From positions 22,348,422 through 22,412,421 of the forward strand of contig CM055109.1 in the NCBI GenBank assembly GCA_029204225.1: 64,000 nucleotides of DNA, written 5' to 3'. The notes beneath the pieces are model-generated. The model saw only the letters and a program-made list of their open reading frames with translations. It did no database searches and was not told the DNA's origin. Position numbers and translations under genes: made by a program. Positions 30,010 through 39,937 of this stretch are shown here, in pieces (position 1 is the stretch's first letter; every line of letters begins with the position of its first letter). This DNA is from Diphasiastrum complanatum (Eukaryota; Streptophyta; Lycopodiopsida; Lycopodiales; Lycopodiaceae).

Positions 30010-31505
30010 GATAGTCCTACGTGCCTGATCAGTGGATACAGCTTGTCACAGGCTCCGCAATGAAGTGAGAAAGTCCTTCACAGGAGGTGAAAGCTTGGAG
30101 AGGCAAAAGTTGGAAGAAATCCTTCCTTGGTGCATCTTGCAAGTTTTGGAGCTCAAAATCATCAGTGGGAACGAAGACACAATCCCGGAGGCATCAGAAA
30201 GGCCAAGGTAGCATTAGACAAATTGAAAACCTGTTGAGTTGGGAGATTTTTACAATACTTCCAAGTTTTGTGTGAAAAGTACCATTTGTGAGAGGGTTTT
30301 GCCAAGAAATCCCTCATTTGTTTGTTTGGGGAACTGCAAATCACACTAGACTGTGTCTAGTACTGCCATTAACAGTTATGAAGCATTTAGGAACTGAGAA
30401 ACTGTGATTTCATTGAGTTTTTAGCCTACTTTTGTGATTTTGTGTGAAACTTGTGCAAGCAAGTAGGATAGGTCTAGAAAACTCAGTATCCTCCATCATT
30501 TTCAGTGAGAGTAGTGTTGGGAGGTAGCCAACTGCAAGGAGAGTTGGATTTGTAACTCATTACATCAAAAATCACGGATTTGGGTGGAGATTCGAGTGAA
30601 AAACAGAGTTTTTTTGGCTAGAAAACAGTGTTTTGCGGGTTTGATGGCTGCATTCTGTTACTGGAAAGGTGCTGAACAGGTCTGAAATGCGGCACACAGG
30701 CCCGAAATGCTAGTTTAGGGGACTGAAACGCCATTCAAGAGGCCTGAAACGTCCTGCAGGTGTCTGAAATGTCGCACAAACTGTCCAAAACGCTACTTTT
30801 CTGACCCGAAATGCCGGATTTAAGGGCGAAATGCCAGTCCTGCAGCACAAAATGCATGAGAGGAGGGTCCATTGGTCCCGCGCTAAACTGCTTTAAAACG
30901 CCTAGCGTCTCCAGGGGTGGGTCCCCTTGCAAACGCAGACGAGTAAGAGCTCATGATCAAATGATCAATGCCACGTGGCAAAGAAAAAGAGAAAGCTGAT
31001 CTGCACCACAAATCTTTCACAGATCCGACGGCCAAGAAATTTTCTGAAGTTTTCCTTCACTTTTCTTCAACTTCAAATGAAATCTTGAAACGGCCCTTAA
31101 CTTTGGTACTGGGCCACTTTTGTTTAAGGTTTGTCCATTGGTGGTTTTTTGCAGGTAAGTAGAAAACATAGTGATGTTTTGACCTAGCTGGAGAGACTGT
31201 TTTTGGGATCTGATTAGACAAGAGCTATGCTGGTACAAAGGGCTTCGAGCTGATATAAATTTTTTTGAAATCGAAGACCTGTGCGCGACAGAGAAAATTT
31301 TCAGAAATGGCAGTTTGGCAATAATTGCCATTTTCAGACTTTAAGGGCAGTTGTGAGCCATTTTAAGGCCAAAATCTTCAATTTGGCATAACTTTTAATC
31401 CATAGCTCGGATTGGAAAGTGGTCTAAGATGTCATTTGTCAATTTCGCAGCAAATTTTCCATTTTTGTAGTCATTTTTGTGATCCAAACTCATCTAGGCG
31501 CAGTT
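30010..31505 (+). other. Leader of copia M with a periodic motif array
   Basis: No credible coding frame. Between 30661 and 30854 a 9-nt motif close to CTGAAATGC recurs every 20-21 nt (listed separately). An inverted repeat aaatggca...ttgccattt lies near 31306-31335. Confidence 0.6.
30661..30854 (+). repeat. Array of ten 9-nt motifs at 20-21-nt spacing
   Basis: Motifs related to CTGAAATGC start at 30661 (weak), 30682, 30702, 30723, 30744, 30764, 30785, 30806, 30826 and 30846. Variation is mostly C/T at the eighth base and second-base changes, while intervening bases are poorly conserved. Confidence 0.75.
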
Positions 31506-32087
31506 ATGGCAACTCTAAGCGAGAGTGTCCTCAATGAGTCAAGCAAATTGGAAGGAGCCGGCAACTATGCAGTTTGGAAATTCAATCTGAAGAACATTCT
31601 GACGGAAAAAGAGCTATGGGAGATCGTGACAGGTGAAGAAACAAGGCCAGTGATTGAAGAAGATCAGCGGACATTTCATAGGAGGAAACGGAAAGCACAG
31701 AATGTCATCAATTTGTTAGTCAGAGATGCTATCACTCTATACATTTCGGATTCGGAAGGACCGAAAGAAGCATGGAATACATTAAAGGCATTGTTTGAAA
31801 CGACTAACACATCTCGAATACTATTTTTGAAGACGAAGCTGCACACATTACGAATGGATAATGGTGCAACCATTGTCAATCACTTATTGAAGGTAAAAGA
31901 GATCCGTGATCAACTAGTTGTCATTGGCGAGCGAGTATAGGATCGTGAGATCGTTCAATTGACATTGAACAGCTTGAGTGAGTCACATGAGATATTTGTG
32001 ACAAGCTTTGCCACATGGGATAATCTTCCAACCTATGAAGCGCTAGATGGATTGCTCTTGCAGGAAGAACAACGTCAAGGAACTTGA
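31506..32087 (+). pseudogene. gag of copia M
   Basis: ATG at 31506 (MATLSESV) is preferred to an earlier start at 31479, by comparison with copia gags. Conserved stretch: KLEGAGNYAVWKFNLKNIL, WEIVTGEETRP, EAWNTLKALFETTNTSRILF, LKTKLHTLRMDNG, EIRDQLVVIGERV; this is the UBN2-type gag of many plant copia elements. TAG at 31938 interrupts it, after which VQLTLNSLSESHEIFVTSFA and LLLQEEQRQGT continue in frame to 32087. The zinc knuckle normally expected next is missing. Confidence 0.8.
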
Positions 32088-33393
32088 GTCATCACAATCA
32101 GGGATTTGACCAAGCTCTTGCAGTTAGAGGATGTGGTGGCAAATTTGGTTATGAAAGACACCAATCAAGAGTTGGCCAAGGCAAAGACCATTATCAAAGA
32201 TAGCGACAAATGTCTCGTCAAGGACATCAATAATGACTACAAAGTGGTTGCTACAGGAGCGAGAGTCAACGAGAATCGACTCTACAAATTGAATGCAAGA
32301 TCTTTTACTCAAGCTATGATAGCCGAAGTGATCTTTGGCATCAACGATTTGGTCATATTAGTGCTCAAAGTTTACAGATTCTCAAAAGAGGTAATCTAGT
32401 TATTGGATTACCTGATATTTCTTTTGAAGGAAAAATCTGTGAAGGTTGCATTTTGAAAAAACAACACAGAGAGAGGTCTCCCAAAAGTGGAGCAAGGAGA
32501 GCCAGTGGCATCCTAGATCTTGTCCATAGTGATCTATGTGGACCAATGCAAACTAGATCTCTTAGTGGATGCTATTACTTTATTACCTTTATTGATGATT
32601 ATAGCAGATGCATTTGGATTTATTTCATAAGCAAGAAATCAAATGCTTTTGCTAAGTTCAGAAAATTCAAGGCATTAGTTGAAAAGCAAACAGGATGTTA
32701 CATCAAGACTTTGAGATCTGATGGTGGTGGTGAGTACTCTTCCACAGAATTTATTGATTTTTGCAAAGATCAAGAGATCAAGAGGTAGACTACAACACCC
32801 TTATTCACTACAGCAAAACGGAGTTGCAGAGCAAAAGAACAGATCCATTGTTGAGATGGCCAGGGCAATGCTCAAAAGCAAGGGTATGCAAACACCTTTT
32901 GGGCAGAAGCTTGCAACACAGCTACGCACATCCTAAATCGGTGTCCTACGAAATCTGTAGAAGGTAGTGATACCTCATGAAGCATTTATTGGAAAGAAAC
33001 CTAATATTTCTCATTTGAGTATTTGGTTGTGATGTTTATGCTCATATTCCTGATGGATAACGAAGGAAATTGGATGCAAAGGCTGTCAAGTGTATTTTTC
33101 TTGGAGATGATGAGAAGGCCAAGGCATACAGGATGTATGATACAAATGCACAGAAGCTTGTGATTTCTAGGGATGCTACATTTGACGAGATGAGTCAAGG
33201 TGGACAATCTGAAGTAATCACTGAACCGTTTGATGAGGGAGCAAAAGTACAAGTCAAGAAGGAAGTGGATCTTGATGTGGAAGATCCAATGGAAAAAGGC
33301 AAGTTCGATGCTGAAATTCCTAAGAGAGTACCTAAGTGGTACTTATCAGTTACAGGTGAGGCTAAGAAGGGAGATACTCCCGAATCTAGCTAA
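32088..33393 (+). pseudogene. Pre-integrase and integrase of copia M
   Basis: Protease is deleted. The pre-integrase part reads [18 protein letters not shown], then in a second frame [15 protein letters not shown], and [13 protein letters not shown]. The core has [24 protein letters not shown] and [14 protein letters not shown], so D,D,E residues are present. A frameshift after DQEIKR (32788) and others near 32830-33070 break it. The C-terminus (LDAKAVKCIFLGDDEKAKAY, KLVISRDATFDE, acidic and lysine-rich spacer) ends at 33391. Confidence 0.8.
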
Positions 33394-33447
33394 CAGGGAG
33401 AGCTTAGAAGGTCAAGCAGAAATCGAAAACCTCTTACAAGGTTAGAG

Positions 33448-33703
33448 ATGAATCTAGCCCTAATGGGTTCCATGCTCAAGGCTCAAGAACCAAAAACCTT
33501 TTATGAAGCAAAGGAACACAAGGAGTGGTGTGTAGCTATGGAAACAAAAATGGAGGCCATATCAAAAAATAGGACGTGGAACTTGGTTGAGCTACCTAAT
33601 GGTAAGATGCCTATCACTTGCAAATGGATTTATAAGATCAAATATGGAGTGGATGGGCAACTCAACAAGTACAAACCACGGTTGGTTATGAGAGGATTTG
33701 AGT
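33448..33703 (+). pseudogene. RT start of copia M
   Basis: The first 85 codons of RVT_2: KTFYEAKEHKEWCVAMETKM, EAISKNRTWNLVELPNGKMP, CKWIYKIKYGVDGQLNKYK, then LVMRGFE. After this the sequence no longer matches copia on the plus strand; on the minus strand it is gypsy integrase. RT palm, catalytic box and RNase H are absent. Confidence 0.8.
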
Positions 33704-34520
33704 TGTTCATTATAATGTGGATAATAGGAGGTACTCTTCCTATAAACAACTAGATAAGAGGATAACAGGTGAGTGATAGTCTCGTTTAGGAAATACGTTC
33801 CATGATCACTCATGAGTTCTAGTGCGCACCCAAGCGGACTAAGACGTTCTCATATAGAAATTTGGCAGTGGAGTTGGCATTAGCCTTCCTCACCACCTTG
33901 GCTTCTACCCATTTGGTCAAGTAGTTAGTGGCTACAATAATATATCGAGCTTGTGAGCCACGAGCAGCTAGATGAATAGGGCCGACATAGTCAATACCCC
34001 ATTTCTCAAATGACATTTCAACCAAAACAGGTCGTAACGACATTCTATCCTTTTCTTGGATTCGGTTGAACTGGTGGCACACGTCACATCTTTTGACCTG
34101 ATAGTGAATGTATTTGAATATCATGGGCCATCATATGCCATGTTGCAGTACTTTCCTATTGGCAGCTTCGGCCGCAAAATGCCCTCCTATTCCTTCGTGG
34201 GCGACACTCACTACTTGGGACACTTCGTGCGGTAGGACACAACGACATATAATTCCATCATTACAAATGCGATACAGTTGTCCTGCTATCAATGTGAAAG
34301 GGGAAGAATTAATGATTAACCTACGTCATTCTACTTTTCTCATCTCAGGGGGTGGACGTCCTGACATAAGATATGTCAGCAGGCCACTCAAGACGACATC
34401 GACATGGAATAGTATGACATCAGGGAGTTCGTCATCGACCTCTCTACTCTCGAAAAAATTTTGGATCCTTGAGAGGTGATCGACTAGATAGTGTTGTATC
34501 CCTTTGTGAATGAGGAGAAC
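33704..34520 (-). pseudogene. Gypsy element K: RNase H end and integrase
   Basis: Minus strand, in order: the RNase H terminus VDHLSRIQNFF (about 34490), linker, the zinc domain (RICNDGIICRCV, AHEGIGGHFAAEAANRKVLQ, CDVCHQFNR) and the integrase core (WGIDYVGPIHLAARGSQARY, IIVATNYLTKWVEAK, LGAH, then MSDHGTYFLNETITHLL, YYPHYNEQ). A single stop after LGAH separates two frames. It ends just before the catalytic Glu region. The absence of a plant chromodomain and the style of the core suggest a non-chromovirus (Athila/Tat) gypsy, with low certainty. Confidence 0.8.
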
Positions 34521-34770
34521 AAGAGTTTGGAGACTGTACAACTTTGGATTGAGGCAATACTGAAGGAGAAGTAGGCTTATAATGAGATTTAGGGACCGAT
34601 GAGGAAGATGCAAAAGATGAAGAAGACGATGTAGATCAAGATTTAGGAGATTTAGGAGGAGATTTAGAAGTAGATGGAGAGGGATCCGTAATCCTCTTTG
34701 GAGATGTAGAAGGAAATACCCTAATTTTCTTTGGAGTTGTAGACCTCTTTTTCTTTGCAGCAACCGACTA
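34521..34770 (-). pseudogene. Pro/Ser-rich low-complexity frame, probably gypsy K
   Basis: On the minus strand one frame reads AAKKKRSTTPKKIRVFPSTS, DPSPSTSKSPPKSPKS, a stop, then a run of Ser and PTSPSVLPQSKV. Basic patch followed by Pro/Ser-rich repeats; the repeats also give Leu-rich nonsense in another frame. It sits between an LTR-like region and the RNase H end of K, so it may be gag-proximal sequence joined by a large internal deletion. No domain recognised. Confidence 0.4.
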
Positions 34771-35409
34771 TAGCTTCAAAGGCAATATCTTAGGTTCAGG
34801 CAGTTTTCTTTTCAATGAAGTGAAACACCACCTGAATGGACCTGAGCTATCTGCTTTGTTTGAGCCATGTGAGCTATGATTCACTACACATGCAAAATGT
34901 CTGAGCAGATGAAGGCTAGATGACAGATATCGAATGAGCGCGCAGGCGGGTAGACGATGTCTATTAAAATACAACCTCATGCTAAATCGATATATCAAAT
35001 AAATGCGAGGAATCAGAATATTGAATGAACGCGCAAGAAGCCAACAATGATTTATAAGAGGTGAACTGTGCACGTTGAATCGATGACCCTACCTATGGGC
35101 TTGGGGGCTTTTGAAATTGTTCAATTAGTGTTGTGCTTGTTTATATAGAACTGTGGATATTTAAATATTGCATGCTGACGATTTAATTGCTCTGTGTGAG
35201 TTCCCGTGGGTCCTGTACGAATTACAATGTGATTTATGACTCAGATTTTGTGGGAATCAGATGTCATACTCCTCAATCATTTTTCATTAAAAGGACATCC
35301 TTTGTCATGATGACTATTGACCACACGCGGTGATTTTCTATTGGTTCGTCCATTATGGCTCCATATATTCATCACACATGATAGTTTCTTATTGGCTCAT
35401 CCATTACAA
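34771..35409 (-). other. LTR-like region of gypsy K with TATA box
   Basis: Non-coding. On the minus strand a TATA box (TTATAAAT, about 35050-35058) lies downstream of a duplicated motif, attggctcatccattac / attggttcgtccattatgg (35341-35408). This fits a 5' LTR promoter for the minus-strand gypsy K, but I could not define both ends. Confidence 0.35.
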
Positions 35410-36570
35410 TCAAGCTACTAGTTGCTTACCCTTTTCATCATATGTGAGCCTTGAAGGCATTTGTCTTTCCCTTGATGTTCTCCTTGGCTTTTGACTTGAT
35501 GAAGGTCCATCATCATCACCATCTAAAGTAGGATCCTTTACATCAACATCAAGAATGTTAGATCCATCCACATCATCATCAATGGTACTTGAAGACACTT
35601 TTGGAATGTTCTCCTCATCAAAAATGACATCTCTACCAACAATCACTTTCTTAGTAGAAGGAATGTAAATCTTTTAGGCTTTAGTCACCTCACTATATCC
35701 AACAAAAATACCTTTCCTTGAAGATGGATCCTCCTTGGTCCTATCATCAAGAGTAATGTTGAAATATCATGTGCATCCAAAAGTTCTTAGAAAGTTCACA
35801 CTCGGCCTCATCTTGAATACCATCTCAAAAGGTGTCCTTTTATCCAAAATAGCACTCGACCACCTATTGCACAAGAAATTGGCACACATCAAAGCTTGAC
35901 CCCAAAATGGTTTATCAACACTAGCACTTAACCTCATGGCTTTAGCACTTTCACATAAAGTCCTATTCTTCCTTTCAGCCACTCCATTTTGTTGTGGTGT
36001 CCTTGGTGTTGTATACTCCATCTTGATCCCATGCTCATCACAAAAGGCCTTGAACTTGGTAGATATGTACTCACCACCATTGTCGCTCCTTAAGCACTTG
36101 ATCCTTGTAGAAAATTGGTTCTCCCTTGCATTCTCGAACTTAACAAAGACATCATACACTTCATCTTTGCTCTTTAGTAGATAGATCCAACAAAATCTAC
36201 TAAAATCATCAATGAAAGTTACATACATCTTAGCTCCACTATTGCTAATTGTAGTAATTCCATGAATATCCGAATATACAAGCTGAAAAGGCTTTGTAGA
36301 TCTAGATGTAGACCTAGTATACGGCAGTCTATGTGATTTAGACAAAGCACAAGACTCACAGACATGATTCATGCCACTTAAGAAATTTGGAAGACCTAGC
36401 ACAACTTGCTTTCTAGCCATTACCTCCAATGACTTAAAGTTGAGGTGTCCCATCCTTTTATGCCAAACCTCTTGAATAGATATTTGCTCTCTTGCAGCAC
36501 ATTCAACTTGGTTAGCAGTAACACAAGCATCTAGTTTGAACAACTTCCCTTTTCTTTTACCTTTTTCCAA
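35410..36570 (-). pseudogene. Copia element L: pre-integrase to integrase linker
   Basis: Minus-strand copia fragment. The main frame (36570-35767) has LFKLDACVTANQ, VWHKRMGHLNFKSLEVM, CESCALSKSHRLPY, LVYSDIHGITTISNSGAKMY, FIDDFSRFCWIYLL, LRSDNGGEYISTKF and TPRTPQQNGVAERKNRTLCE, all catalytic residues kept. After a break at 35767 it continues (LDDRTKEDPS, KGIFVGYSEVTKA, stop, KIYIPSTKKVIVGRDVIFDE) and ends with a Ser/Asp-rich linker and PSRLTYDEKGKQ at 35410. It is the same sub-lineage as B. No LTR, gag, RT or RNase H. Confidence 0.85.
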
Positions 36571-36932
36571 TCAAGACATCCTTACTTTTGATCATACAAA
36601 CATCTCCAGCCTTTCTTCATTGTAGACTGAAACCTATGGAGAAAGCAAGGATCGGATAGACATAATTGTCTTTTACGAATGTTTGGGTGTTTTTTGAAGG
36701 CACGAGATGATTCGAACATTGCATCAATATGTGGGAAGAACTTTGTTTAAGACTTAAACCTCTAGTTTCAGGTAAAACCATATGTTCAAAGGCATTTCAA
36801 GATGTATTGGGAGTTTACCATGGATTGTTTTGAAAGATAATCTCAGAGACACGCAACAATATTGTCTATAAATTTCATGAAAACATAGGTACATTAAAAC
36901 AGCGCACACATTCAAGATGGTGACTTGCTATT
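36571..36932. other. Upstream part of G1
   Basis: No clear long frame. May contain 5' exons of the DUF7869-type gene or the end of the element; I cannot tell which. Confidence 0.35.
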
Positions 36933-37865
36933 ATGCGTGGAATCTTAGAAAAGCATGCTCTACCCCAACCACATCTTCAACATAAATCAAAAGAAGGAGT
37001 AGTTCATTGTGAACATCATCTCCCTCTTGGCATGTCTAAAGGTGATGTCTTCAATTCCATCAACAAAGAAGTTCAAGAAACTAACATGTCCACAATCTCC
37101 AGAGATACATTGTATCGGTTGTGGAGACATGAGTTTCGATATGTCAAGACTCCAACAAAGAAAATAATGTCCAAATGCAAGATTTGTGATGAGCCAAAAA
37201 ATGCGATCGAAACTTCTATTGATATTAAGGTGCGAGATCACCATATTGCAATGAGAAATCAGCACTTATTGCATGTTTTCGACTCGAGAAAGCTATACAC
37301 ATATTGGAAAGAAGAATCAAGATCACATCCAGAGCAATCGTTGTGCCTTATTATTGATGGCATGGATCAAAATACAACAACATTGCCCCATTTCAAAGAG
37401 ACTCCTCCAAGATTGGAGGGTAACCATTTTATGAAAATGCATGTTTGTGGAGTGCTAGTTCACGGATTCAAATTGCTTTGTGATGTGTGGATAGACACCT
37501 TGCATCTGCATGACATCAATCAGGTGGTCACATCCATTATGCGAACAATACAAAAGGTGCAACTTGCACGCGACAATCTCCCTCCCATCTTACGTATTCA
37601 AGCTGACAACTATTGGAGGAAAAATAAAAATAGGTTCATCTTTGGTCTTTGTTCTATGCTTGTGGCACATAACATATTTAAGACTATTGAAATGGGGTTT
37701 TTGATGGTCGGACACACGCATGAAGACATCGATCAAGTTTTTAGTGTAATCTCTAGGGCATTGAAATGTAAATCCGTTCTTACTATGCCTAATATGTTAG
37801 GACGAATTGGCCAAAACATAGGTGGTGGTTGTACTGAAAATACTAAAGTGGAGTTGTTAGAATGA
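36933..37865 (+). CDS. DUF7869-type transposase-like protein, main exon of G1
   Basis: A 310-codon frame. It has a short C-x2-C motif (CKIC, residues 82-85), a Tyr-rich helix before LCLIIDGMDQ (Asp142, Asp145), MKMHVCGVLVHGFKLLCDVW, IQADNYWRKNKNRF (Asp225) and FLMVGHTHEDIDQVFSVISR (residues 256-275). IDGMDQ, DN, and GHTHEDID in this order characterise DUF7869, found in transposon-like proteins of plants, oomycetes and animals. The Asp/Asp/Glu-Asp spacing suggests an RNase H-like nuclease, by inference. The start is arbitrary: the family usually has an N-terminal zinc region, so upstream exons are likely. An in-frame TGA at 37863 interrupts the coding; reading goes on to about 37970 (MVDWKGFIEPF, GHTNPPLEKLR), and the stop stands where Trp would fit. 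Confidence 0.8.
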   Translation: MRGILEKHALPQPHLQHKSKEGVVHCEHHLPLGMSKGDVFNSINKEVQETNMSTISRDTLYRLWRHEFRYVKTPTKKIMSKCKICDEPKNAIETSIDIKVRDHHIAMRNQHLLHVFDSRKLYTYWKEESRSHPEQSLCLIIDGMDQNTTTLPHFKETPPRLEGNHFMKMHVCGVLVHGFKLLCDVWIDTLHLHDINQVVTSIMRTIQKVQLARDNLPPILRIQADNYWRKNKNRFIFGLCSMLVAHNIFKTIEMGFLMVGHTHEDIDQVFSVISRALKCKSVLTMPNMLGRIGQNIGGGCTENTKVELLE

Positions 37866-39809
37866 ATGGTGGATTGGAAAGGATTCATAGAGCCATTTAT
37901 TGTTCGTGAAAATAATGGTCTAGAAGGACACACCAATCCTCCATTAGAGAAACTTAGAGCCCGACGAGGGTCTTTGAAAAAAATGCTTTTTTTATTTTTT
38001 TTCTTATTTTCGTTGCCATGCGGACCAATTGACACCTTAGCTTCGGGGTTCTACATAATGTATTCCAAATATAAATAAACTAAAAACTTTTTAGATATAT
38101 TGCTGTTTTGTCGGGCAGCATGTGGAAATGCTATTGGTTGATGAGGCCTGCCCTTCCAACCGATCACTATCCGAGGAGACCCAAAAATATCGAAAATGAA
38201 TATGACAGATGGTTGAGATGAGAAAATCGATGTACCATTAATGTATATGCATTGTCAAATCATGGTTAACAGGGTTAACCAGAGTTGATTTGTGGCACCA
38301 AATAGATCAGTGTTTCAAATTTTTGCCAACACTTTTTCTCAAATTCATGGCTTTTTGTATACGCAAATTTTCAGATTCATAGTTCATTGTTTCAAATTTT
38401 TGCATGCAAATTATGAATGGCGCCATCAAGGAAGCCGTGCTCCTCAATTGACTCTGTGCTTCTATTCAACAAGACAGATCATAATGGATTATGGGTGCCA
38501 AGAAAATATTCAAAAAGCTCTTGGGTTTTGATGCATCCATCATCAAGAGGAGCATTTTGAAAAAGAAAAAGGTCAAAACTATCATTTCGATCTTATTGGA
38601 ACGTCAGATTTTTGGATTTCTAAACATCATCAGGAGAAAAATCTATTTCTAAAATTCTAGTCCAATATGTATATATGCATTCAAAGATAAATGTGCAAGG
38701 ATTCAACCGTCAGGATCACAAAAAAACAACTGTGAGTATTGATATTTTGATACTTTGATTTTTGTCATTCATAAATATCTAATAGTAAACTTGCCAATCT
38801 GATTATTTTTCTCTTGCATATTTATATCCATCCAACATAAATAAATGGGAGCCAAGTGGATCTTTAGCAGATGTGTTAGATGTTATTCACACTAATATTG
38901 AACAACTGCAATATCGAGGTAGAACTGCAAAAGATCTAGTTGATAGTGGGATCTTTTTTTATAAATCAATGTACATTCCTGATACAATTTTTTTTTTGGA
39001 CAAATAGTACCAATTCCATTAGCTAGTTTTGAAAGTGATGAATGGATTGCACTTGATGCTATAGTTTCAGAATCATTTCGTTGCAAGATATATAATGATG
39101 TAAAAAATTCATTAAAAATGAGCACGGGATCAAACACAGTCAGATTGAGTTGGTTTATTTACTTGAATATATTTGTGGATTTCTTTTCAAGTGTCAATGT
39201 ACACAAAACCCCAACGATGTTTGTATGCAAAAATTTATCAGATACTTTATTATCTAAACTTATGGATGAAGGCTGAGACAAAAGATCAGATGGAGAAATA
39301 GAATGCAGAATTAAAATGTCTTCCATGTGCTTCCGTTATCAATTATGTAAAAAAAATAAAGGTAAATGGGTGCCACTCGATCAAGACTTGGAAGCCAGTG
39401 GACATTCAAAATGAAAAAATTTCGAAATTATATACAATGATGCCGTTTTGACATGTGTTGAGGTGGAAGAAGATTGGAGTCTAAACTACATCCGACGAGA
39501 ACTATTGCTGCTACAAGATTATGTACTTTCATACTTCAAATTCATTTTCAATGGTAAACTCGTAAGTAGCTGTAAACACTCGATCTTTTATGAATAGTTT
39601 CGATCAAAACTTTCTAATACAAACTCTGTACTAATTCTAACTAGCTTTGTACTAGTTTTATGCAGGTACGTAAAAGACGAGCTCGAGATCAAATGTAGAG
39701 ATATTGGCAAAACAATCCAACTTATGGAAGAACATTGAGATGCACTATCAGCAAATACATGCCAATCATCATATCTTTTTATCATTATAGAAAAATTGCA
39801 TTCCAATAT
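37866..39809 (+). pseudogene. 3' exons of the DUF7869-type gene in G1
   Basis: Continuation of the gene after the nonsense codon. By comparison with G2, an intron runs from a GTGAGT donor at 38732 to about 38820; the acceptor, AG in G2, reads AT here (ttgcata), so splicing is probably lost. The next exon (YPSNINKWEPSGSLADVLDV, QLQYRGRTAKDLVDSGIFFY) has several stops not seen in G2. A last intron (GTAAGT at 39562 to AG at 39665) precedes a basic tail (VRKRRARDQM). The region 37866-38077 also holds a Phe-rich patch that may be intronic. I do not recognise the domain encoded by the later exons. Confidence 0.55.
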
Positions 39810-39937
39810 TAGACTATGGACACAAGCTGATTGTAGGAATCTATTGTGATATCAATAAAAAGAAACCCATAAACGGATTGTTTACATGTAAAATGATTGT
39901 ATTTTTTTTTTATGTCTCTCTATTTACAAATAAATCT

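Larger units (their letters stand above)
29996..33703 (+). mobile_element. Copia element M (3' truncated)
   Basis: Contains a primer site, a 1.5-kb leader, gag, integrase and the first part of RT, then stops at about 33703 where gypsy integrase K begins in the opposite orientation. Gag and integrase resemble those of E rather than those of A, B, D or H, so M and E are one sub-lineage. Zinc knuckle and protease are deleted between 32087 and 32110. Confidence 0.8.

Noticed and set aside
34326-34763. Leu-rich 145-codon minus-strand frame
   Set aside because: It is the wrong-frame reading of a Pro/Ser-rich low-complexity stretch and of the gypsy RNase H end.
36987-37265. Minus-strand 92-codon frame opposite the DUF7869 exon
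   Set aside because: Antisense shadow of a well-supported coding exon.
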